DNA of 5,039 bases from Planctomycetota bacterium (lineage in GTDB: Bacteria; Planctomycetota; Planctomycetia; Planctomycetales; Planctomycetaceae), in contig JAPOLP010000510.1 of the NCBI GenBank assembly GCA_029977045.1, positions 1-5,039 of the forward strand, read 5' to 3'. Shown here one piece after another: positions 1-5,039 of this stretch. The translations under genes were made by a program, and so were the position numbers. Below the pieces are notes generated by a model. The model ran no database searches, was not told the DNA's origin, and saw only the letters and a program-made list of their open reading frames with translations. Numbering within the stretch: position 1 is the first letter of the stretch; the number at the start of each line of letters is the position of its first letter.

Positions 1-1821
1 CAGCGAGGAGAGCTGAATCTCATCCGCGTCGACATAGTCACTGCGAGCCAGAATGACGGACCGTTCAATTGTGTTCTGCAGCTCGCGCACGTTGCCATGC
101 CAGTCGTACTGACAGAGCTTTTCGAGTGCCGCGTTTGTCAGTCCCTGAACAGGGTTGCTGCAGCGGGTGGCAAATTTCTTCAGGAAGTGGTCAGCCAGCA
201 CTGGAATATCCGACGCATGAACCCGCAGCGGTGGGACTGAGACGTCGACCACAAACAGTCGGAAGAACAGATCCTTCCTGAATCGATTCTCCTCGATCGC
301 TTTTTCGAGATCGCGATTTGTTGCCGCGACGACACGAACGTCGACGCGAATTTCGGTGCCGCCACCGACCCGCTCGAACGGATGCCCTTCCAGCACGCGA
401 AGAAACTTCGCCTGAATTGCCGGACTCATCTCGCCAATTTCGTCGAGGAACAGCGTCCCACCGTTCGACTGCTCGAATTTGCCAAGCTTGCGTCCGGTAG
501 CACCGGTGAACGAGCCCTTTTCGTGTCCGAAGAGTTCGCTTTCCAGCAGCGTTTCAGACAGGGCGGCACAGTTCAGACAGACAAACGGCCCGCGCCGGCG
601 GCCACTATTAAAGTGGATTGAGCGGGCCACCAGTTCCTTGCCAACTCCGCTTTCACCACGGATCAATACAGTCGCATCGGTCGGAGCTGCTCGGGCGATC
701 TGAGACTTCAGCTCACGGATTGCCTGACTGTCGCCGACAATGTCCGTCTCGATTTCGAGCTGATCGCGAAGAATCTGAGCCTCACCCTGGGCCTGAGCCA
801 GACCGTCCTGCAGCCGAGTCCGCTGCGTCAGATTCTCAAGTGCAATCGCATACTGGTCGGCAACGGCGAGGCAGTACTCAAGCGCTTCAACACCAAGCCT
901 TCGCCCACCGTGCGTTGTGTAAAGATGAATGACGCCGTGAATCGATTCCGGCGTGCGGATTGGGACACAGATGACACTGCGGGCCTGCATCTGATTGAGG
1001 CTCGCCCGGTCAGTCAGGCGATCGTCGTCCTTGATATCCCGCGCCAGAATCCCCTCACGAGACTGCAGCACAAGCCGAGAGACAGCTGACGAAACCTGCT
1101 CGTAACTTTCTGACCCGGACGATCGATAAGCCGCAACACGCAACGCCCCTGACGGGTCCGGCTCACCGGCACGGTAAGGCAGCAACAGAATCGCACCGAT
1201 GTCGACTCGCACGGATTCAAACAGAGCATCGAGAACCAGTTCAGAAAGTTCCGGCTCGGCAGACGTCGCACCCATATCCAGAGCCAGACGAAACAGACGA
1301 GCCAGTCCTTTGCTGCGCTGCGAGGCGTCGTCGACTTCAGAACCTCCGGTCGAGTGATACGACGTCACGCCGCGACGCAGCAGAATCTCCGGCTCGCTGG
1401 ATGACTCAGTCGCGCCCGGCTGATAGGTATCCGTGCTGATCTCCAGCCGAATCTGGGTCTCTTTACCCAGCGGACCAGCTTCGTCGTGCGAGAAGACCAG
1501 AAAGAAGTCGCCAATCTGGATCTCGTCACCGTCATCCAGAGGCTCGTCATTGAGAACTGGCCGACCACAAAGCAGCGTACCGTTGCGACTGTCGAGGTCC
1601 CGGACGACCCAGCTGCCTCCGGATACAAACACTTCGCAGTGGTTACGGCTGCAGATGTCGTCCGGAATGACAATCCGATTGGTCGGGGCACGACCGATTG
1701 TCGTGATCTGCTCGGGAACCAGGCGAGAGACGCTCAATGTCTTTACCTGCGAACGCAGAATCAGATACGCGGCGTCTCCTGGATGATTGGCGTCAGAAGA
1801 CTGATCGAAACTGCTCGGCAT
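1..1821 (-). CDS. FHA-GAF-AAA+ sigma-54-dependent transcriptional activator (C-terminus cut by window edge)
   Basis: This is a cytoplasmic enhancer-binding protein that would use ATP hydrolysis to open sigma-54 RNA polymerase promoters. The visible 607 codons run from the ATG at 1821 to the window edge without a stop. Residues about 20-110 form an FHA phosphothreonine-binding domain with G43-R44, S58-R59-x-H61 and S78-R79-N80-G81. Residues about 112-170 are an acidic, Ser-rich linker. Residues about 187-330 look like a GAF domain, followed by a predicted signalling helix (about 330-358). The AAA+ domain (about 360-600) has Walker A GESGVGKE (389-396), the L1 loop GSFTGA (436-441, normally GAFTGA), Walker B ending in D460-E461, sensor I AATN (499-502), the two arginine-finger positions R515 and R521, and sensor II GNVREL (576-581). 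A Fis-type helix-turn-helix is expected beyond the edge but is not seen. The frame stays open upstream to an ATG at 1965. I prefer 1821 because that extension resembles no domain and would cover the inverted repeat at 1913-1943. It lies 166 bases downstream of mnmE on the same strand. The regulated genes are unknown. Confidence 0.94.
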   Translation of the reverse strand, partial: MPSSFDQSSDANHPGDAAYLILRSQVKTLSVSRLVPEQITTIGRAPTNRIVIPDDICSRNHCEVFVSGGSWVVRDLDSRNGTLLCGRPVLNDEPLDDGDEIQIGDFFLVFSHDEAGPLGKETQIRLEISTDTYQPGATESSSEPEILLRRGVTSYHSTGGSEVDDASQRSKGLARLFRLALDMGATSAEPELSELVLDALFESVRVDIGAILLLPYRAGEPDPSGALRVAAYRSSGSESYEQVSSAVSRLVLQSREGILARDIKDDDRLTDRASLNQMQARSVICVPIRTPESIHGVIHLYTTHGGRRLGVEALEYCLAVADQYAIALENLTQRTRLQDGLAQAQGEAQILRDQLEIETDIVGDSQAIRELKSQIARAAPTDATVLIRGESGVGKELVARSIHFNSGRRRGPFVCLNCAALSETLLESELFGHEKGSFTGATGRKLGKFEQSNGGTLFLDEIGEMSPAIQAKFLRVLEGHPFERVGGGTEIRVDVRVVAATNRDLEKAIEENRFRKDLFFRLFVVDVSVPPLRVHASDIPVLADHFLKKFATRCSNPVQGLTNAALEKLCQYDWHGNVRELQNTIERSVILARSDYVDADEIQLSSL

Positions 1822-1912
1822 GGGGACGTTCTGACCTGATCCACGGCGCAAAGGTGACAGAGAGTGCTCAAGGCGGCCCGCCGAGACTTCGAGATCGATC
1901 CATGAATCTGGC

Positions 1913-1943
1913 CGGCAGAATAGAGAGGACACAAATTCTGCCG
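1913..1943. repeat. Perfect 9-bp inverted repeat with 13-base spacer (possible operator)
   Basis: The arms are CGGCAGAAT (1913-1921) and ATTCTGCCG (1935-1943), exact reverse complements. Their centres are 22 bp apart, about two helical turns, which would suit a dimeric DNA-binding protein. It lies between the end of mnmE and the regulator start. No T-run follows the stem on either strand, so it is not a typical intrinsic terminator. An RNA hairpin in the leader or read-through transcript is an alternative. The repeat is directly visible; the operator role is inference. Confidence 0.5.
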
Positions 1944-1946
1944 CAA
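1917..1946 (-). promoter_or_regulatory. Weak sigma-70-like promoter candidate for the FHA-GAF regulator gene
   Basis: On the minus strand TTGCGG (1941-1946) and TATTCT (1917-1922) are separated by 18 bases, resembling -35 and -10 boxes with three and four of six consensus matches. Both boxes overlap arms of the inverted repeat at 1913-1943, so a protein bound there could occlude the promoter. It would leave a leader of roughly 90 nt before the ATG at 1821. Matches this weak occur by chance, so the call is tentative. Confidence 0.2.
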
Positions 1947-1987
1947 GGACCGAACCATGCAGCATGATCGAAACCAGAGCAACCGGG

Positions 1988-3349
1988 TTACTTGCCGATG
2001 CAGAAACGGCTGAAGATTCGATCGAGCAGGTCATCCGTGTAGACAGCTCCGACAACTTCTCCCAGGGAGGCGATGGCCTCACGGATCTCGACAGCAACGA
2101 GTTCGTCGCCAGCAGAAAGCTCGGCAGCCTCCCGACCTGCGTCAAGTCGTTCGATCGAGCGTTGAAGTGCCGCCCGGCTGCGTGCCGCGGTTGAACCGAG
2201 CAACTCACCAGTCTCACTCGCGTCCGCGGAAAGTCGATCGACGATCTGCTTCTTCAGCGACACAAGCCCGTCTCGCGTAACGGCAGAGACTGCAAGGCTC
2301 TCGAGCATTGCAGTCGAACGTCGATCACACTGCGTCACAACGGAGATGACGCGAGACGAGTCCGGCAGAAGCGAACACAGCTCGCGATCATCAGCAGCCA
2401 TCGCGTCCGACAGAATCGCCGACGAGCACCAGGCGACAACATCGGCATCCCGCACCTGTTCGTCTCGAAAGTGCTGAGCGAGCGATTCAATACCGGACTG
2501 TTCGAGTTCCCAGCCGGCCGTGTCGATCAGCTCAACGTCAAGCTGCCCCCAACGCGTCGTCGCCGACAGATAGTCTCGCGTCGTGCCGGACTGGTCAGAA
2601 ACGATCGCCGCATCCCGCTCAAGCAACGCGTTGAACAGCGTGCTTTTCCCCGCGTTCGGAAGGCCGGCCAGGACAACGCGAGCCTGAGTTCGCGACTGCA
2701 GCCGCTCTCTGGCTCCGCGTTCGATATCCGTGATGACCTGAACCGCCGACGCCAGTCGCGCGACCGTCTCATCCGACGAAACAAACTCGATGTCTTCGTC
2801 GACGAAATCGAGTCCGGCTTCCAGGTCGGCCAGCAGGTTCAGCAGGTCGTCGCGCACTGCCGAGATGCGAGTCGAAAGGCCACCAGCAAGTTGTCGCAGC
2901 GCTGTCGACAATTCAGCCGCGTCCGCCGCGTCGATGACTCCCAGCACGGCTTCGGCCTGCGCAAGGTCGAGCTTTCCAGCCAGAAAGGCTCGCAGAGTGA
3001 ACTCTCCGCGCCGCGCAGGCCGGGCTCCCGCCTCGAACACGCGTCGCAGCACTGCGTCGATTAGCGGCGGGCTGCCGGGAAGTTGCAGCTCGGCCATTGG
3101 CTCACCAGTAAAGCTGCGAGCGTCCGGCCACAGATTCACGCACAAGGGCAGCTCAGCACCAGCTTCGAGTTCAACTGACGCGTCAAACCGGGATGCCCGT
3201 TTCGGGACAACAACCGATTGCGTGAGGACTCGTCCGAGAACATCGATAACGTCCGGCCCACTGACGCGAACGATCCCACGACAGGCCGGCCCGACTGCCG
3301 AGCTGATCGCTGCGATCGTGTCGCGGTTTCCGGCGGTGTATGGCTGCAC
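1988..3349 (-). CDS. mnmE: tRNA uridine-5-carboxymethylaminomethyl(34) synthesis GTPase MnmE
   Basis: MnmE (formerly TrmE) acts with MnmG in the cytoplasm to install the cmnm5 group on wobble U34 of certain tRNAs, using methylene-tetrahydrofolate, FAD and GTP hydrolysis. The product is 453 aa, the normal family length. The N-terminal folate-binding domain (about 1-120) starts with the DTIAAI segment (10-15) and is followed by a conserved stretch at 115-135 (GEFTLRAF, GKLDLAQAEAV). The G domain sits inside the helical domain: G1 GLPNAGKS (229-236), G2 GTTRD (255-259), G3 DTAG (276-279), a degenerate G4 TQCD (339-342) and a G5-like SA (355-356). The C-terminus is the hallmark FCIGK (449-453) with the conserved Cys450. 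Switch II is about five residues shorter than in E. coli, but E283 aligns with the catalytic Glu282 there. The start is GTG at 3349; an in-frame TGA lies ten codons upstream with no ATG between, and only a weak GGGA precedes it. The stop is TAA at 1988-1990. The partner mnmG is not in the window. Confidence 0.98.
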   Translation of the reverse strand: MQPYTAGNRDTIAAISSAVGPACRGIVRVSGPDVIDVLGRVLTQSVVVPKRASRFDASVELEAGAELPLCVNLWPDARSFTGEPMAELQLPGSPPLIDAVLRRVFEAGARPARRGEFTLRAFLAGKLDLAQAEAVLGVIDAADAAELSTALRQLAGGLSTRISAVRDDLLNLLADLEAGLDFVDEDIEFVSSDETVARLASAVQVITDIERGARERLQSRTQARVVLAGLPNAGKSTLFNALLERDAAIVSDQSGTTRDYLSATTRWGQLDVELIDTAGWELEQSGIESLAQHFRDEQVRDADVVAWCSSAILSDAMAADDRELCSLLPDSSRVISVVTQCDRRSTAMLESLAVSAVTRDGLVSLKKQIVDRLSADASETGELLGSTAARSRAALQRSIERLDAGREAAELSAGDELVAVEIREAIASLGEVVGAVYTDDLLDRIFSRFCIGK

Positions 3350-3388
3350 TGAAATCCCAGACGTGTTTTCGAGTCAAAGGGTGAGTCG

Positions 3389-3416
3389 CGCGGCAGGCTA
3401 TTCCGTCCGTGCCGCG
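3389..3416. repeat. 7-bp inverted repeat in the mnmE / repeat-protein divergent intergenic region
   Basis: CGCGGCA (3389-3395) and TGCCGCG (3410-3416) are exact reverse complements separated by 14 bases. They lie in the 218-base gap (3350-3567) between two divergent genes, where promoters and operators for both are expected. A 7-bp match in a GC-rich gap of this size is not rare by chance, and I could not place convincing -35/-10 boxes on either strand around it. Confidence 0.22.
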
Positions 3417-3549
3417 AATTCGAGGCTGCACCCTTGCCCTTGCAAACCCAGTTGCGGAGGTCGACGATCCGAACCGTACTTCCTGGGAAGACTGATAGAG
3501 CCCGGCCAGAACGGACGCTGCAGTCGCAACTCCGCTACCAACTCTGTAT

Positions 3550-3558
3550 GGGAAAGGG
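3550..3558 (+). promoter_or_regulatory. Purine-rich ribosome-binding site supporting the start at 3568
   Basis: GGGAAAGGG ends nine bases before the ATG at 3568. The next in-frame ATG, at 3634, has no purine-rich tract before it. This favours the upstream start and the longer, arginine-rich N-terminus of the exported protein. Confidence 0.4.
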
Positions 3559-3567
3559 CGTGGGCTG

Positions 3568-3696
3568 ATGCTCGCATCTCAACTGTCCGATCGGACGACC
3601 AGTCGCAGTCGTCATTCAGTTCGGCACCCGCTAATGACAGTCTTAGCCGCCGCAGTCACGTTCTGCCTGCTGGCTCCGAACCAGCGTGCAAAAGCG
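3568..3696 (+). other. Signal peptide coding segment (residues 1-43)
   Basis: The first 22 residues hold five Arg and two His, unusually long for a Sec N-region. A hydrophobic stretch (VLAAAVTFCLL, 25-35) then leads to A-K-A at 41-43, followed by D-E-K. No twin-arginine motif with a following large hydrophobic residue is present, so Sec export is the simpler reading. If translation starts at 3634 the peptide is 21 residues, with almost no charged N-region. Confidence 0.65.
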
Positions 3697-5039
3697 GACG
3701 AAAAGACGCAGCGAATTGTCAGTGGCGTTCTTCAGTTGCTGATCGACTCGCAGCGTCCAGATCGCGGTCGAGGACGACTAGTCCCTCCGCCTCCGAAAGC
3801 CAGCCGAGAAGTACAGATCGTTGTTGACCTGCTCAGCGGGTATCGCGGCGAGGCCGAGCGTCTCGCACAGACCGCTCAGCAGGACATCAACCAGGGGCCC
3901 GGCCTGCGTCCGCTCATCGGCGACATCCTGACGTTTCACGCGACGGCAGAGTCTGTCTTTCACCGGGCACGCCACATGTCGCATCCGGCTCAGATCGGGG
4001 ACTCCATCGCACAGCTCGACAGCACCTGGCGAGTCCTTTCCTGGCGACTGAAGCAGACGCGAGGAATTTCCAACCCGTGTCGCGCGTCCGTCGACTCGCT
4101 CGATCAGCTTTCTACGAAGCTCTGCGAGCTATACCAGATTCAGCCGCAGATTGACCGCAGGTCGCTGCAGCGTCAGGCGGATTCGTTGTCGTTCTACGCG
4201 CGTGCTCTTGTCGACGATCTTGAAGTCGAATTGAAACGTTCTCCGCAACGACACGAGACCATCCATGCCGCCAGCCGAATCCAGCAGACCGCAGCGGCCT
4301 TCGCGGATGAGGTTGCGCGGCAGGCACCGTATGACAATCTTGTTGTGTCCTATCAGAACTTCGTCGCTCTGTGGGGGCCACTCGCTCGGCGGGTCAGCAC
4401 GATTCAAAGCCGCTTCGTCGAACGCAATGTCCTGAGCATTCAGGAAGCGGATCAGAAGATTCATGAACTGCTCTGGCTTACGCGCGGCATCGACCGTCAG
4501 CTTCTCGGCCAGATGACGAACGGCATCCTGGCCGAAATCGACCATATATATGCCGCCGTGAACTTGAACGTCCTGATTCAGCTTCCAAACGCTCATGAAG
4601 TCCCCTCGGCGGCATCTGACTTTTACGGCTGCTGCCAGCACTTCGCAGATTGCGTCCGCCGAGATGAACCGGAAGACGAACTGGTCGACGCTTACGGATA
4701 CCTGCCGGATGCCTGGGTTTCGTTTTCGCGTCTGTTCCGCACGCTCGATCATCCACAGATTCAGCAGTCCTTGTCGGAAATTGCGCAGCGTCTGGTTGCT
4801 CTCCGCGAACCGCTTCGCATCCCTGGCGGCTTTGATCGAGACGCGCTGCGTGACCGCGCCGCGACGCTCGAACACGATGCAGAACACCTGACCGAAGATT
4901 TCGAACGCTGGCTGCGCAATGAACGTCGTTTCGAAACAGACCGCCGCGACCTGATCGAACTCGGAAAGCAGTTGCAGTCCGCAGCTCGAACGCTGCACCT
5001 GGCCACAGTTCAGAACACTCCGGACGTCGAACTGCAACG
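3568..5039 (+). CDS. Exported helical-repeat protein of unknown function (C-terminus cut by window edge)
   Basis: I do not recognise the family. The frame runs 490 codons from the ATG at 3568 to the window edge without a stop; an in-frame TAG at 3496-3498 limits it upstream. Residues 1-43 look like a Sec signal peptide: an arginine-rich N-region, a hydrophobic core (about 25-35) and an A-K-A cleavage motif at 41-43. No lipobox cysteine is visible, so it is probably periplasmic or secreted rather than a lipoprotein. Residues about 44-80 form a basic linker with four consecutive prolines (73-76). From about residue 82 the protein is almost wholly predicted helical and built of roughly 114-residue modules: three full copies and the beginning of a fourth. 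No catalytic motif, metal-binding motif or transmembrane helix is seen after the signal. A scaffold, binding or envelope role is only a guess. It is divergent from mnmE, with a 218-base gap. The strand choice is supported by the signal peptide and by repeats conserved at protein level. Residue 23 (ATG at 3634) is an alternative start and would give a more ordinary signal peptide. Confidence 0.85.
   Translation, partial: MLASQLSDRTTSRSRHSVRHPLMTVLAAAVTFCLLAPNQRAKADEKTQRIVSGVLQLLIDSQRPDRGRGRLVPPPPKASREVQIVVDLLSGYRGEAERLAQTAQQDINQGPGLRPLIGDILTFHATAESVFHRARHMSHPAQIGDSIAQLDSTWRVLSWRLKQTRGISNPCRASVDSLDQLSTKLCELYQIQPQIDRRSLQRQADSLSFYARALVDDLEVELKRSPQRHETIHAASRIQQTAAAFADEVARQAPYDNLVVSYQNFVALWGPLARRVSTIQSRFVERNVLSIQEADQKIHELLWLTRGIDRQLLGQMTNGILAEIDHIYAAVNLNVLIQLPNAHEVPSAASDFYGCCQHFADCVRRDEPEDELVDAYGYLPDAWVSFSRLFRTLDHPQIQQSLSEIAQRLVALREPLRIPGGFDRDALRDRAATLEHDAEHLTEDFERWLRNERRFETDRRDLIELGKQLQSAARTLHLATVQNTPDVELQ
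3811..5037 (+). repeat. Protein-level tandem repeats of about 114 residues (three complete, a fourth truncated)
   Basis: Approximate units are residues 82-194 (3811-4149), 195-307 (4150-4488), 308-421 (4489-4830) and 422-490 (4831 to the edge). Landmarks recur in register. A [IF]-D-R-x-x-L opening occurs at 195, 308 and 422 and is lost in unit 1. A phenylalanine recurs at 131, 245 and 359, with F-A-D-x-V-x-R in units 2 and 3. A tryptophan in the pattern W-x-x-[LF]-[SA]-x-x-[LVF] recurs at 154, 269 and 383. A late S-x-x-x-x-x-Q-x-[IL] helix starts at 174, 290 and 401. The units are diverged and I see no matching DNA-level repeat, so the duplications are old. The family is not identified. Confidence 0.68.

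Noticed and set aside
1913..1943. Dyad as an intrinsic terminator of mnmE
   Set aside because: The stem is only moderately GC-rich, the loop is 13 bases, and no T-run follows it on the minus strand.
1822..1965. N-terminal extension of the FHA-GAF regulator to an ATG at 1965
   Set aside because: The frame is open, but the extra 48 residues show no domain, no ribosome-binding site precedes the ATG, and the extension would include the dyad. The FHA domain begins naturally after the ATG at 1821.
2471..3064. 197-codon plus-strand open frame inside mnmE
   Set aside because: It is fully antisense to well-conserved mnmE coding sequence and has no recognisable features.
3423..3438. Possible sigma-54 promoter (-24/-12) reading toward the repeat protein
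   Set aside because: GG at 3424-3425 and GC at 3436-3437 have the right ten-base spacing and a TTGC, but only about 7 of 11 informative consensus positions match. An equally good match lies at 1961-1976 on the minus strand. Such GG-N10-GC pairs are expected roughly every 150 bases per strand at this GC content, so neither is called.
2790..3827. 345-codon plus-strand open frame across mnmE and the gap
   Set aside because: It is antisense to most of mnmE and its translation is a low-complexity Ser/Arg/Ala mixture with no domain. It also overlaps the start of the exported protein in another frame.
4129..5037. Long open frame on the minus strand opposite the repeat protein (302 codons)
   Set aside because: It is antisense to the plus-strand frame, which has a signal peptide and in-register protein repeats. 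The minus-strand translation shows no recognisable domain and is best explained as a shadow of the plus-strand codon pattern.

Overview
The window carries three protein-coding genes and two short non-coding gaps. It has no tRNA, rRNA, CRISPR array or insertion sequence that I can see. The DNA is moderately GC-rich. The gene types suggest a planctomycete: an FHA-GAF-sigma-54 activator, a divergent MnmE with a GTG start and little Shine-Dalgarno signal, and a large secreted protein of no recognisable family with long internal repeats. The taxon is an inference from style, not from a marker gene.

Left part (1-1821, minus strand): a sigma-54 enhancer-binding regulator with an N-terminal FHA domain, a GAF domain and an AAA+ domain. 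Its C-terminal end, where a DNA-binding helix-turn-helix would normally lie, is beyond position 1. Next is a 166-base gap (1822-1987). It contains a perfect 9-bp inverted repeat whose arms overlap a weak sigma-70-like promoter candidate reading into the regulator gene.

Middle (1988-3349, minus strand): a complete mnmE, the tRNA U34-modifying GTPase. The C-terminal FCIGK motif is intact, but the G4 motif is degenerate and the switch II loop is shortened. A 218-base gap (3350-3567) separates mnmE from the divergent gene to its right and presumably holds both promoters; I could not place either with confidence.

Right part (3568-5039, plus strand): an exported protein of unknown function that is still open at the window edge. 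After the signal peptide and a short basic/proline-rich linker it consists almost entirely of a helical module of about 114 residues. Three copies are complete and a fourth runs off the end. I recognise no named family in it, and this is the most interesting item in the window.

The three genes do not form an obvious pathway. MnmE is housekeeping. The regulator probably reads a Ser/Thr-phosphorylation or small-molecule signal and activates sigma-54 promoters that cannot be located here. The repeat protein is transcribed in the opposite direction and may belong to a unit continuing to the right.
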